Below are positions 24,809 through 33,759 of a stretch of 64,000 nt of DNA, piece by piece. The stretch is taken from positions 153,373 through 217,372 of the forward strand of contig UCEZ01000013.1 of assembly GCA_900471525.1 (NCBI GenBank), given 5' to 3'. Within the stretch, counting starts at the first letter, position 1. Each line of letters opens with the position of its first letter. The notes beneath the pieces are model-generated. The model was not told the origin of the DNA. It worked only from the letters and a program-made list of their open reading frames with translations, and made no database searches. This stretch comes from Hyphomicrobiales bacterium. Lineage in GTDB: Bacteria; Pseudomonadota; Alphaproteobacteria; Rhizobiales; Rhizobiaceae. The translations under genes and the position numbers were made by a program.

Positions 24809-25768
24809 TCAGATTGCCTGTGGTTTGAAATCGCTTTCGGCAACGGGCATCACTCCCTTGAGCAAGAGAATGGACTTCTCCAGCCCTTCGAGGCTGTTGA
24901 GCAGCACATCCTCATGCTCGACCGAAAGCCAGCCGTCATAACCCGCCATCTTCAGGCGGTAGCAGAACTGCCGCCACCATTCCTCGCCATGGCCGAAACC
25001 AAGGGTGATGTAAGACCAGCTTCGTCCCGGAATGTTCAGGAGCGAGCCGTTCTCCAGCAACGACGTCGTCGCTTGGACAGGCGCATTGAGCAGGGTATCC
25101 TTGGCGTGCACATGATAGACGGAGTCCCCGAGAGCCTCTGCGGCAACGAGCGGATCGGCCCCCATCCAGAACAAGTGGGACGGGTCAAGATTTGCACCCA
25201 CCACCGGCCCGATTGCCGCTCGCAACTTCAACAGCGACGGCACATTGTAGACGCATTGGCTGCCGTGAAGCTCGAGCGCGATACGTTCGACGCCGCACTC
25301 CTTGGCAAGCAGGGCAATCTCCGTCCAGAACGGTAAAAGCTTGTCCTCCCACTGGTAACGCAGGATTTCCTGGGTTTCCGGCGGCCAGGAGGAGACGACC
25401 CAGTTCGGCATCAGATCGCCCGCCCGCCCCGCCGGCAGGCCGGACATGGTGCAGATGGTCTTGATCCCCATGTCGCCCGCAACCCGGATCGTGTCCCTCA
25501 GGCACTCGCCTTGTTCCGGTTGCGTCGGATGGAGCGGATTGCCGTTGGCATTGAGCGAAATCACCTCAAGGCCGCGGCCTTGGAAAGCCTTGGCGAAGTC
25601 ACGGCGCGCGTCCGTGCTTGCCTTCATCTTCTGAAGATCGAAATGCGGCGCGGTCGACCAACCGCCGGTATTCACCTCGACGCCCGAAACGCCAAGCCGC
25701 GCCGCGTTGTCGAGAAGTGCTTCAAAAGACATGCCGCCGAGGCTGTCGGAAACGAAGCCGAGTTTCAT
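24809..25768 (-). CDS. Sugar phosphate isomerase/epimerase family protein (TIM barrel)
   Basis: A 319-residue xylose-isomerase-like TIM-barrel protein. Likely metal ligands are visible in IALELHGSQ (Glu, His), NLDPSHLFW (Asp, His), VYHVHAKDT (His, Asp) and LSVEHED (Glu). It ends the operon that starts with the binding protein at 30662 and follows an IolG-like dehydrogenase by 14 bases. AGAGGA precedes the ATG. The pairing of such an isomerase with an IolG-like enzyme and a CUT2 transporter is common in cyclitol and rare-sugar clusters; it may epimerise or isomerise the keto product of the dehydrogenase. The reaction is not determined. Confidence 0.88.
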   Translation of the reverse strand: MKLGFVSDSLGGMSFEALLDNAARLGVSGVEVNTGGWSTAPHFDLQKMKASTDARRDFAKAFQGRGLEVISLNANGNPLHPTQPEQGECLRDTIRVAGDMGIKTICTMSGLPAGRAGDLMPNWVVSSWPPETQEILRYQWEDKLLPFWTEIALLAKECGVERIALELHGSQCVYNVPSLLKLRAAIGPVVGANLDPSHLFWMGADPLVAAEALGDSVYHVHAKDTLLNAPVQATTSLLENGSLLNIPGRSWSYITLGFGHGEEWWRQFCYRLKMAGYDGWLSVEHEDVLLNSLEGLEKSILLLKGVMPVAESDFKPQAI

Positions 25769-25782
25769 GAGTGGATCCTCTT

Positions 25783-26793
25783 TTATCGGTTGTAGAGAGA
25801 CGGTTTATTCGTCATCGCAATCGAGACGCGCTCACCTGTTTGAAGCGCCTCGACGCCGGCTTCTGCGACAAGGGCTGCGCAATAGCCGTCCCAGGCATCG
25901 GAGGCGATCGCTGGGAACACGCCGGTTCGAACGAAGGTCAGGAACGCCTTGTTCTGAAGCCGGTAGGCTTCCGCGAAGCGCGGACGCCAATCGGGCGCAT
26001 AACGCTCGTAGGCCATCAGTTGAGCGTTGTGGCGCGTATGGACAGGCGCATTCAGGAAGATCGATCCCTTCTCGCCGATGAGTTCGCCCCGAACGTCGTA
26101 GCCATAGGCGGCATTATTATTGATCTCGATATTGACGAGCTGCCCCTTATCGGTTTCGAGAACCATGAACACCGGCGCTCCGGTCTTCGATGCGTCGACG
26201 CCGGCTGGCTGGAAGACCGAAATTGCCTTGTAGTCGGCGCCTAGAACAAAGCGCGCGACATCAAATTCATGGGGGGCGGAATTGGTGATCGCCATCTGGC
26301 CCGTGAAGTTGGCCGGCGCCTCCACGTTCCGGTGGAAGTTGTGCATCATGCTGGCGTTACCGAGCAAGCCGTCGTCGAGCGTCGCCTTCATGTCCCGATA
26401 GGACGGATCGAAGCGGCGCATGAAACCAAGCTGGACGAACTGGCGGCCGCGCGACACTTCTGCATTGATCACATCCAGGCACTCTTTCGAGCTCTGTGAC
26501 AAAGGCTTCTCGCAAAGAGCCGGCTTTCCTGCTTCGATTGCAGCGAGAGAAAGTGGCGCATGAGTTTCGTCGGGGCTGGCGATGAGAACCACGTCGACGT
26601 CCGCGCGCTTGATGGTCCCGATCGGATCGCCGGAGACGTCCGCCGCACCGCATTCTTCAGCTATTTTGCGAGCGCGTGCCGGCGAGGCATCACACACCAC
26701 CTGCAGGGTCGCTCCCGGTAGGTCCTCGGAGACAATACGGGCATGGTCGGCGCCCATGATACCGGCTCCGATGATTGCTATTCTGATCGACAT
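25783..26793 (-). CDS. Inositol 2-dehydrogenase-like oxidoreductase (IolG family)
   Basis: A 336-residue Gfo/Idh/MocA enzyme of the IolG subgroup. It has the Rossmann loop IAIIGAGIMGADH, ALCEKPLSQ, VQLGFMRRFDPSY and SAPHEFDVARF with conserved residues of inositol dehydrogenases. ATG 26793 is chosen because AAGGG lies upstream and MSIRIAIIG is the family start. It shows the same RRFDP and EFDVARF/DFDLARF pattern as the protein at 9271-10272, giving two IolG-like enzymes in the window. It lies in the operon of the second sugar importer, 11 bases from the permease gene, so it probably oxidises the imported cyclitol. Isomer specificity is unknown. Confidence 0.88.
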   Translation of the reverse strand: MSIRIAIIGAGIMGADHARIVSEDLPGATLQVVCDASPARARKIAEECGAADVSGDPIGTIKRADVDVVLIASPDETHAPLSLAAIEAGKPALCEKPLSQSSKECLDVINAEVSRGRQFVQLGFMRRFDPSYRDMKATLDDGLLGNASMMHNFHRNVEAPANFTGQMAITNSAPHEFDVARFVLGADYKAISVFQPAGVDASKTGAPVFMVLETDKGQLVNIEINNNAAYGYDVRGELIGEKGSIFLNAPVHTRHNAQLMAYERYAPDWRPRFAEAYRLQNKAFLTFVRTGVFPAIASDAWDGYCAALVAEAGVEALQTGERVSIAMTNKPSLYNR

Positions 26794-26804
26794 TCTTAAT
26801 GCCC

Positions 26805-27779
26805 TTATTTTCTGAGTGCCCACTGGCGCAAAGACTTGTCGCCATAGGCCGCAAGCACGACGATCACGCCAAGTATCAACACGAACCATTGAGGCTGTAC
26901 GCCCGTGACAACGAGATAGGACTGGATCGAAGACAGCACGAAAGCGCCCATCAACGCCCCGGGAAGAGAAATTCGCCCGCCCGCGAGCAAGCAGCCGCCG
27001 AGCACGCAGGAGGCGATCGCCTGCAATTCCATAAGGCGGCCCATCGAACCATCGGCGAAACCGAGCTTGCCAGCCTCAAGCGTCCCGGCGAAGCCCGCCA
27101 GCAGGCCGCAGAGGACAAAGGCGGAAAGCTTTATGCGCTCAACCCGGACGCCTCGGGAATGGGCGCTTTCGACCGAGCCGCCAACCGCGAGGAGCCGGTT
27201 GCCGAACGGCATCGCCTTCAGCATCACCATCAGAACGACCAGCACGGCGATCAGCCAGTAGAGCGCGGTATTGAAGCCAAGGAACACGTCTCCGCCGAGT
27301 AGGAAATAGCTCCAGCCTTTGCGCGCCGCATAGGGAATCGAAAACGAAAATCCCTCGGTCAACGCAATGGCAATGCCGCGAAAGATCATCAACGTACCGA
27401 GGGTGATGATGAGCGATGGTGTGCGGGTCCAGGTGACAAGCAGCCCGTTGAAGAACCCGATTGCAGCGCCGACGACGATTGCGGCGAGCGCCGCGATCGA
27501 GGGATCGACATGCGCGGCGAGCCAGAGATAGGTCAGCGCGCCCATGCCAAAGGTCGATCCGACAGAGATGTCGATCTCGCCCGTGCCGATGACCAGCGCT
27601 ACGCCCAGGCTCATCAGCCCCAGCGTCGCCGTCATCTGCATGATCGTGCCGATATTGTAGAGATTGGCCCATCTACCTTCGGAGGTCGAGGCGAATATAA
27701 CGATCAGCACCGCACCGATCAGGAAGATACCGATTTCCGCGTGGCGCCGGATGAGGGGTTTGGCCGCCGACAATCCCAT
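26805..27779 (-). CDS. Sugar ABC transporter permease (RbsC type)
   Basis: A 324-residue integral membrane protein with eight or more hydrophobic segments and the CUT2 permease signature region ALVIGTGEIDISVGSTFGMGALTYL, as in RbsC. It overlaps the ATPase gene by one base at 27779. With the second permease at 28573-29529 it would form a heterodimeric channel, unusual for CUT2 systems that often use a homodimer. It lies in the six-gene minus-strand operon from 30662 to 24809. Confidence 0.92.
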   Translation of the reverse strand: MGLSAAKPLIRRHAEIGIFLIGAVLIVIFASTSEGRWANLYNIGTIMQMTATLGLMSLGVALVIGTGEIDISVGSTFGMGALTYLWLAAHVDPSIAALAAIVVGAAIGFFNGLLVTWTRTPSLIITLGTLMIFRGIAIALTEGFSFSIPYAARKGWSYFLLGGDVFLGFNTALYWLIAVLVVLMVMLKAMPFGNRLLAVGGSVESAHSRGVRVERIKLSAFVLCGLLAGFAGTLEAGKLGFADGSMGRLMELQAIASCVLGGCLLAGGRISLPGALMGAFVLSSIQSYLVVTGVQPQWFVLILGVIVVLAAYGDKSLRQWALRK

Positions 27780-28555
27780 CAGACAGCCTCCCGCTTTTCG
27801 ACAACGCGGCCGCCCTGGCGAATGACTTCCTCGAGCTCCTCGGCGGTCATCGAGTCCGTGGACGCATCGGCGACCTTTTCGCCGTTTTCCATGATGACGA
27901 TGCGGTCGGCGAGTTTGTGAACCTGGAAGATGTCGTGGGTGATATAGATGACGAGCAGGCCCTGCTCCTTGAGCTGTACGGCAAGCTCATTGACATGCTC
28001 GCGCTCGCGCACCGACAGATGGTTCGTCGGCTCGTCCATGATGACGACACGATTCTTGAACTCGACGGCACGGCCGATCTTGACGGATTGACGCTCACCG
28101 CCCGAAAGGCGTTCCACCTCGTCATCGGCCGAAACGTTTTCGCGAAGGCCGAACTGCCGGATGACGCGGCTGGATTTCTCGCGCATCGTGCCGAAATCGA
28201 GGAAGGGGATGCCGAGGATACGCTTTAAGGGCTCACGCCCAAGATAAAAATTCCGTGCAATCGACAGATTGTCGCAAAGTCCGACGGACTGCTGGATCGT
28301 CTCGATACCCTGGTCGATGGCAAGCTTCGGGTGAAACTTCTCGACCTTCCTGCCATCGAAGAAAACTTCTCCCGAGCTTGGCGTATAGATGCCACAGAGA
28401 ACGCGGATCAAGGTTGTCTTGCCGGCGCCATTGTCGCCGACCAGTCCGATCAATTCGCCGGCATGAAAATCCACTGAGACGTTCTTGAGGGCGTGGAAGG
28501 CACCAAAGTGAAGGTCGAGGTTCTTGACCTGAATAAGGGGGTTATTGTTCGTCAT
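27779..28555 (-). CDS. Sugar ABC transporter ATP-binding protein (single ABC domain)
   Basis: A 258-residue ATPase with one nucleotide-binding domain: Walker A GDNGAGKTTLI, signature RLSGGERQSVKIG and Walker B RVVIMDEPTNHLS. Unlike the 514-residue ATPase at 158-1702 it is not duplicated, which resembles the FrcA-type fructose/ribose systems. ATG 28555 is chosen because GGGAGGA lies 9 bases upstream; the in-frame ATG at 28576 overlaps the preceding gene and lacks a good site. Placed between two permease genes, it drives import of the ligand bound by the protein at 29631-30662. Confidence 0.93.
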   Translation of the reverse strand: MTNNNPLIQVKNLDLHFGAFHALKNVSVDFHAGELIGLVGDNGAGKTTLIRVLCGIYTPSSGEVFFDGRKVEKFHPKLAIDQGIETIQQSVGLCDNLSIARNFYLGREPLKRILGIPFLDFGTMREKSSRVIRQFGLRENVSADDEVERLSGGERQSVKIGRAVEFKNRVVIMDEPTNHLSVREREHVNELAVQLKEQGLLVIYITHDIFQVHKLADRIVIMENGEKVADASTDSMTAEELEEVIRQGGRVVEKREAV

Positions 28556-28572
28556 CTGAGCGTCCTCCCGCA

Positions 28573-29529
28573 TCAAACGCTGTGCCCGAGGAAACGGGCC
28601 AGTTTCTGGTTGAAGATGACCGCCACGATGAGTACGACGCCGACAAAGGTGATGTACCAGGAGGACGGTGCGCCAAGCGCGATGAGTTCGTAACGGAAGC
28701 TGACAACGATGAGCGCTCCGAGAATGGCGCCGAGGATCGACCCACGCCCACCGCTGAGCAGGCAGCCGCCGATGACCGCTGCCGAGATCGCCTCAAGCTC
28801 CATGTTTTCGCCAAGCGTCACATGGGTTTGCGGCTGATTGCACAAGGTCAGGATCCCGGCGAACCCGGCCAGCAATGAACAGAGCACGAAGGCGGCGATC
28901 TTGATGCGATCGGTGCGGACACCCCGCGATTCCGCACTCTCCCGGCTGCCCCCGGTTGCCAGAAGCCTGTTTCCGAACGGCGTCGCCCACAGCACAAGGC
29001 TGAGAATTGCGCCAACCGCAACCAGCCAGAAAATGGCTGCGTCGATACCGAACAGTTCGCCGCCCAATAGACGGGTAAGCGGATGGCTGCGCGCGGCTGG
29101 AGAAAAGTTGTGCACGGAGCCACCCGTCCACACATAGATAATCCCGCGGGCCGCGAAGAGGCCGCCAAGGGTCACGATCATCGACGGCAATTGTCCCTTC
29201 ACCACCGCTACCGCCTGAAGGAACCCGGCGAACGCCGCGATGATAAGCGCGAGGACGAGGGAGCCGGGTACGCCGAGCGTCGGCTCCATCGTGATGAAGG
29301 CGACGCCCGCCAATCCGTAAACCGACCCTACCGAGAGGTCGATCTCCTTCGTCATGATGACCAGCGCCTGGCCCATCGCCACGAAGGCAAGAATGGCCGT
29401 GAACTGGGTGACGTTCGAGACAGTTTGGACGGTCCACCAACCGGAAAAATCGATCACCGTGAAGACGGCAAGCATGACGGCGACGCCGACGATCGCGCCG
29501 AAGCCCTGGCTTTGTATAAGCTGTTTCAT
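28573..29529 (-). CDS. Sugar ABC transporter permease (RbsC type)
   Basis: A 318-residue membrane protein with the CUT2 motif ALVIMTKEIDLSVGSVYGLAGVAF and about eight to ten hydrophobic helices. It is homologous to the product of 26805-27779 over its full length (compare FGNRLLATGGSRESAESRGVRTDRIK in part with the same region there), consistent with duplication within the operon. ATG 29529 begins the natural N-terminus; a GTG at 29562 is possible but lacks a ribosome binding site. It lies about 100 bases after the binding-protein gene, with a hairpin between. Confidence 0.9.
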   Translation of the reverse strand: MKQLIQSQGFGAIVGVAVMLAVFTVIDFSGWWTVQTVSNVTQFTAILAFVAMGQALVIMTKEIDLSVGSVYGLAGVAFITMEPTLGVPGSLVLALIIAAFAGFLQAVAVVKGQLPSMIVTLGGLFAARGIIYVWTGGSVHNFSPAARSHPLTRLLGGELFGIDAAIFWLVAVGAILSLVLWATPFGNRLLATGGSRESAESRGVRTDRIKIAAFVLCSLLAGFAGILTLCNQPQTHVTLGENMELEAISAAVIGGCLLSGGRGSILGAILGALIVVSFRYELIALGAPSSWYITFVGVVLIVAVIFNQKLARFLGHSV

Positions 29530-29579
29530 GATACTTAGACTCGCTGGTTCAGTGCGCGACACCGATCGCGCAAACGAAT

Positions 29580-29616
29580 GAGGGCAGTCGGAGCCTTGCG
29601 GACTTCGGCCGCCCTC
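29580..29616 (-). terminator. Intercistronic hairpin after the sugar-binding protein gene
   Basis: GAGGGC and GCCCTC (29580-29585 with 29611-29616) bracket a further imperfect stem, in the gap between the binding-protein stop and the permease start; on the minus strand it is followed by ATTCGTTTG. Position matches the hairpin after the other binding-protein gene (1741-1771). Probably partial termination or 3-prime stabilisation. Confidence 0.5.
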
Positions 29617-29630
29617 CTCGGGAGGAACCG

Positions 29631-30662
29631 TTACCAGGTGTTCTGTTCGTCGTAGGCCTTGTCACCAAAGACGCCGCGAACCTGTGTGGCCCACTGGTCG
29701 GCGTTATCCTTGTTGATGATGATCGGACCGGTCAGGATATCACTCTGGGGTGCGTATCCGAATTTCTTGTTCCAGTAGAGCCACTCCATCGGCGCATACC
29801 CCTGCAGCCAGAAGCCCTGGCTGTTGGTTGCGAGCACGTGACCGGCCTTGACACCTTCGATCGAGACCGGACCTTCGTCCACTGTGAGGATCGTCATGCC
29901 CTTGTCGTCGACATCGGGATCGAGTTTCATCTCGTTTGCAACACCCCAGGCCCAGGGAGACGACCAGCCGGCAACGGTGAAGATATAGTTGGTGTCGGGA
30001 TTGGCCTGCAGGAAGGACTGCAACGTATTGCGTGCCGTTGCCGGCTCGGCGCCGATGAACAATTCATCCAATTTGGCACCTGCCTTTTCCATGGCGTCCT
30101 TCATGCCGGCACACCGGGCCTTGAGACCCTGGTGCGCGGAATCATGGCTGGCGCAGACGACATGGGTGGGCTTCGGAATTTCCCCCGCCTCCGCCTTCGC
30201 CAGGGCATATTCGCCAAGCTTCTTGCCGGTCAGATATTCGTCACCGCCGACATAGGTCAGGTAAGGGATTCGCTCGCCTTCTGGCCGGCCATCGGGAATA
30301 TTGAAGGCAACGACCGGGATCCCCGCATCGATCGCCTTGCGCAGAGGTCCTTCAAAAGCATCCGAGCTGACGATCGGAACGGCGATGCCATCGGGATTGG
30401 TAGCGATTGCCTGCTCGAGAAGACGAACATGCTCCTGGACCGAATAGTTGTTGGTCGAGATATACTCCGTTTTGACGTTCGGGTACTTCTCCTCGAATTC
30501 CTTCAGCGACGTCGTCAGCCAGTTCATATTCGGATCGTTCGATCCGATATGGGAAACCATGACGAAGCGATACGGTTTCTCGCTGTCCTGTGCGTGGGCA
30601 GCGCCGCCAAGCGCGGTGGCAGCCAGCAGAGCAGACAGCAGCATCGATTTTTTGAAGTTCAT
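29631..30662 (-). CDS. Periplasmic sugar-binding protein (type I)
   Basis: A 343-residue binding protein of the RbsB-like family. A signal peptide (MNFKKSMLLSALLAATALGGAAHA) precedes YRFVMVSHIGSNDPNMNWL, and the core has ATNPDGIAVPIVSSDAF and NYIFTVAGWSSPWAWG. ATG 30662 is supported by an unusually strong AGGAGGAGGAGG sequence; the longer frame up to 30833 is not translated as a signal peptide. It is the first gene of the operon that runs to 24809 and is divergent from a LacI-family gene. The associated IolG-like dehydrogenase and isomerase suggest a cyclitol or sugar ligand; identity unknown. Confidence 0.92.
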   Translation of the reverse strand: MNFKKSMLLSALLAATALGGAAHAQDSEKPYRFVMVSHIGSNDPNMNWLTTSLKEFEEKYPNVKTEYISTNNYSVQEHVRLLEQAIATNPDGIAVPIVSSDAFEGPLRKAIDAGIPVVAFNIPDGRPEGERIPYLTYVGGDEYLTGKKLGEYALAKAEAGEIPKPTHVVCASHDSAHQGLKARCAGMKDAMEKAGAKLDELFIGAEPATARNTLQSFLQANPDTNYIFTVAGWSSPWAWGVANEMKLDPDVDDKGMTILTVDEGPVSIEGVKAGHVLATNSQGFWLQGYAPMEWLYWNKKFGYAPQSDILTGPIIINKDNADQWATQVRGVFGDKAYDEQNTW

Positions 30663-30833
30663 AGGGGTCCTCCTCCTCCTTTTAACGACCCCATTGTCAC
30701 CGATGAAAAGTGCATCATTCAAGGAGCATGATGTCCATTTTATGATTGCTTTCTCATCATTTATGCTGCAAGGCACAATTTCTCCGCAATATGCCGCGAT
30801 ATTTGACTTGCGCTTAAGCAAGTAGTCCATCAA

Positions 30834-30850
30834 TGATGCGTTTTACATCA
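30834..30850. promoter_or_regulatory. Inverted repeat TGATG-N7-CATCA (candidate LacI-family operator)
   Basis: Perfect 5-bp arms spaced by 7 bases, 17 bases before the GTG start of the LacI-family gene and 184 bases before the divergent transporter operon. A related ATGAT...ATCAT pair is at 30742-30760. The position suits control of both divergent promoters by the LacI-family protein. Confidence 0.5.
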
Positions 30851-30866
30851 CAATGGAGGCCCTGAA

Positions 30867-31892
30867 GTGGCAGATCACCTGAATTCCAAGACCTGGAAAG
30901 GCCCGACGATTCATGAAATCGCTCGACTGGCAGGGGTTGGTCCGGCAACGGTTGACCGGGTTCTGAACAATCGAGAGGGTGTTAGAGAACGAACCAGAGC
31001 ACGTGTGTTGGGAGTCCTCGAGAAGTTAAAGAACGAACGCTCCGGCGGCGATGCGCCTGTCCAGATCCGGCTCTTTTGCGACTCCGGCGAAACGTTCAAC
31101 GCAGCGATGGCTGCAGCTGTCTCGGAGGTCAATCGAAGCGTTTCCGGCGTGGAGATTGAGGGGATTTATGTGACCACCAGCGCGGCCGACCCCATCGCCT
31201 TCGCCAAGCAGATTGAACAGGGGGGTAGCGGGGCCGATGGCGTCGTGATCATCGCGCGCGAACACCCCGCGATTAATCGAGCCATACGAAAACTTCGAAC
31301 GATCGACATCCCTGTCGTCTGCCTGACGACAGATCTTCCGAGTTCTCGACGTAGCGTCTATGTCGGCAACGACCAATACGCAGCCGGCAGTGTAGCGGCG
31401 CTGCTGATCGGCAACGCTTTGCCAAAGGAACGCAATAGCATCCTGATCGTCATGAGCGTGCCCTTTCGCTGCCAGCAAGAACGCGAAATGGGTTTCCGCC
31501 GAGTCCTGCGTTCCGATTTCCCCTACCTGAAGATTGAGGAGCGCGTGATTTCGGACGAGCAGCCGGAGAACACATGCGAGCAATTAATTCGGTATTTTGA
31601 AGCGAACGGCCACCCTGCCGCCATCTACAACGTCGCCGGCGCAAATCGCGGCATAGCGAAGGCCTTGGAGAACACAGGCAAATCTGACGAAACAGTGTTC
31701 GTTGGGCACGAGCTGTCGAACCATTCCCGTGGCCTGCTTGAATCAGGGGTCATGGACTACGTCATCTCCCATGACTTTGCCGGTGAACTCGCGTCTGCGG
31801 CCAGATGGATAAAGGAAAACTTCAACGGTGTGACGGCTGCGCCTTCTTACTCCCAAATACTGGTGCACACCCGGTATAACTGTGGCTTCTGA
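30867..31892 (+). CDS. LacI family transcriptional regulator
   Basis: A 341-residue regulator. The N-terminal helix-turn-helix and hinge read TIHEIARLAGVGPATVDRVLNNREGVRERTRARV, a LacI signature, followed by a type I periplasmic-binding-protein-like effector domain (VQIRLFCDSG onward; VYVGNDQYAAGSVAALL). The start is GTG 30867 with GGAGG 9 bases upstream. It is divergent from the sugar transporter operon, so it most likely represses or activates that operon in response to the imported ligand. It is convergent with the esterase-like gene at 31951. Confidence 0.92.
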   Translation: MADHLNSKTWKGPTIHEIARLAGVGPATVDRVLNNREGVRERTRARVLGVLEKLKNERSGGDAPVQIRLFCDSGETFNAAMAAAVSEVNRSVSGVEIEGIYVTTSAADPIAFAKQIEQGGSGADGVVIIAREHPAINRAIRKLRTIDIPVVCLTTDLPSSRRSVYVGNDQYAAGSVAALLIGNALPKERNSILIVMSVPFRCQQEREMGFRRVLRSDFPYLKIEERVISDEQPENTCEQLIRYFEANGHPAAIYNVAGANRGIAKALENTGKSDETVFVGHELSNHSRGLLESGVMDYVISHDFAGELASAARWIKENFNGVTAAPSYSQILVHTRYNCGF

Positions 31893-31950
31893 TAATTGGT
31901 GGCAGGGGTTGAAATGGGCTCCATCCGCGCGCAGGCGATGATCGAAACCC

Positions 31951-33294
31951 TCACCTGTGCTGACGGAAGATCCACTCGCGGATAGGCTCGATCGCGTAGG
32001 CGATGCGCCAGGTGTTGCGGTGCCCGCTGGCCCCGGCCGTGGACTGGCCTTCGGGAATAACGGTCCCCGCGGCGAACGTGACGTAGTTGATGGGGCTGCC
32101 TTCCGCGTCGATCGCCTCGAAGGCGCTGCGAAATTCCGCCGCCGTCCACGTCCCGTCCCAGACGGCGCGGCTAATCTGTGCGCCGTGCTTCTCGAGCACT
32201 TCGGTTATCGCATTTTGGCCCGGATAGGCTTTATCGTCGTCCTGTGAGACCAATATCCAGAGTTTCTTCTTCGCCAGCGGCTCCACCAGAGCCGGGTCCC
32301 ATTGCCCGGCAACGAGGAAGGAGGCTGCGAAGAGGTCGGGATATTTGATGTTCATGGCGATCGATATCATGCAGCCACCCGACTGACCCGTTGCATAGAG
32401 CCGGTTCGTGTCGATGCCGTATTGACCGGTCAGAGCCTTGATCAAATTGATCGTGGCGTCGAGGGCGTCCGAAGTTTTAGAATCGTCGTCGGCAATGATT
32501 TCGGCATATTGCGGGGCCAGCACGAAACAGGGACGCTTGGCCTGGTCTTCAGGGCTAGCCCAGACAACGGCACCCAGACCCTGGAACAGGGTGGTGCGCG
32601 TCAGGTCGCTGGTCGCACCTGCATCGTGCATGAACAACACGAGCGGATAGGATTGGCCCGCGTCATAGGCGTTCGGGAGGAACAGGTTGTAGCGCAACAG
32701 CTTGCCTGTCCGCGGGTCGTTGAACTCGAGTTGCCGGAAATTGTCGACGATCAGGTTCTCGACCTTCGTCGTTTCAAGGGCATTGTCGCTGGCCTCGACC
32801 TTATGGCCATCGGCCAGCGTGACCGGCCCGGATTGCACAATCGCCGCCCTCGCCGGGGGCCAGGTCGTATCGTAGGTGGGAATATCCCCCGCCTTGCCTG
32901 GACCGCCGGAACCACGCCGCTCGCCACCTACCTGACCGCCCTGCCCCTCGATCTTGCGGGCCAGCCCCGCATTCGCATCCTCGGGTGACAGGCTGACAAT
33001 GACGAAGCGGCCCACATCCGCCCGGTCGGCCGGATCAGCGGACGTGCTGGTGAATGCTCCCGTGACTGTCCGACCCTCGACGCTGAAACTTGCTGCGGAC
33101 AAGTCCGCGCCCTTGACGGGTTGGTCATATTCCACCGCCACGGCGATCAATCTGGCACCATCACCAAAAACCTGTGTAATCGCCGTCGCGCGCTTTGCAT
33201 GTCCAGCGGCGCCCTGCGCGAGAGCCGGCACACCGATTGCGAGCAGCGCCCCGGCGCTCATGCCCATGACGAGAAAATTCCTGCGAGAGTGCAT
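31951..33294 (-). CDS. Exported alpha/beta-hydrolase (esterase/PHB depolymerase-like)
   Basis: A 447-residue protein with a likely Tat signal (SRRNFLVMGMSAGALLAIG). An N-terminal domain of about 170 residues of beta-rich type precedes an alpha/beta-hydrolase domain: YNLFLPNAYDAGQSYPLVLFMHDAG, the nucleophile elbow YATGQSGGCMI (Ser), LVSQDDDKAYPG with a likely acidic residue, and GASGHRNTW with the likely His. The start at 33294 follows AAGGAGAAC; the longer upstream frame is not coding. Related proteins are predicted peptidases or carbohydrate/feruloyl esterases. It may release a substrate from a conjugate outside the cytoplasm. Function is not determined. Confidence 0.85.
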   Translation of the reverse strand: MHSRRNFLVMGMSAGALLAIGVPALAQGAAGHAKRATAITQVFGDGARLIAVAVEYDQPVKGADLSAASFSVEGRTVTGAFTSTSADPADRADVGRFVIVSLSPEDANAGLARKIEGQGGQVGGERRGSGGPGKAGDIPTYDTTWPPARAAIVQSGPVTLADGHKVEASDNALETTKVENLIVDNFRQLEFNDPRTGKLLRYNLFLPNAYDAGQSYPLVLFMHDAGATSDLTRTTLFQGLGAVVWASPEDQAKRPCFVLAPQYAEIIADDDSKTSDALDATINLIKALTGQYGIDTNRLYATGQSGGCMISIAMNIKYPDLFAASFLVAGQWDPALVEPLAKKKLWILVSQDDDKAYPGQNAITEVLEKHGAQISRAVWDGTWTAAEFRSAFEAIDAEGSPINYVTFAAGTVIPEGQSTAGASGHRNTWRIAYAIEPIREWIFRQHR

Positions 33295-33423
33295 GGCATT
33301 GTTCTCCTTCAATTCCCGGACTCCTTTATCCGTATGATATGTTCCACGATCCCGGAAGCTGCACCTTTGGCAAAGGGCGAACTGCGCGCCTCGTAGGTGA
33401 AACGATCGTAGCTCTGCGCGTCG

Positions 33424-33546
33424 GGCATGTACTCGGCGGAGCAGTCGACCATCATCGCCATCAACAAGGACGAGAAAGCGCCGATCTTCCAAGTCGCAGA
33501 CTGTAGCCTCGTCGGCGAACTCTTCACGAATTTCATCAGGCTCTTT
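33424..33546 (+). pseudogene. Fragment of electron transfer flavoprotein alpha subunit (etfA/fixB C-terminus)
   Basis: The plus-strand frame reads STIIAINKDEKAPIFQVAD then CSLVGELFTNFI, which matches the highly conserved C-terminal FAD-binding stretch of EtfA/FixB (typically VAINKDxxAPIFQVADYGLVGDLF). Nothing EtfA-like precedes it, and the frame then runs on into unrelated sequence. It is a leftover of a gene deleted by rearrangement, with no etfB nearby. The match is short but very specific. Confidence 0.8.
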
Positions 33547-33759
33547 GATCAAAGAAGGATGTATAAGCCTCTCGAAGGAAAAGGCTTTGGAGACTGGGCG
33601 GTAACGTTTACCAAGCAGAGACCAAAATAAATGCGGGATATGGCGGTATGACCAGCTTTGTTCGTAATCCGCTGATCGCCACCACACGCCCCAGCGGACG
33701 TGATTACGACATGCCAAATTTGTTTTAACCCATGGGACGACATGGCATTTCGAAAACAC

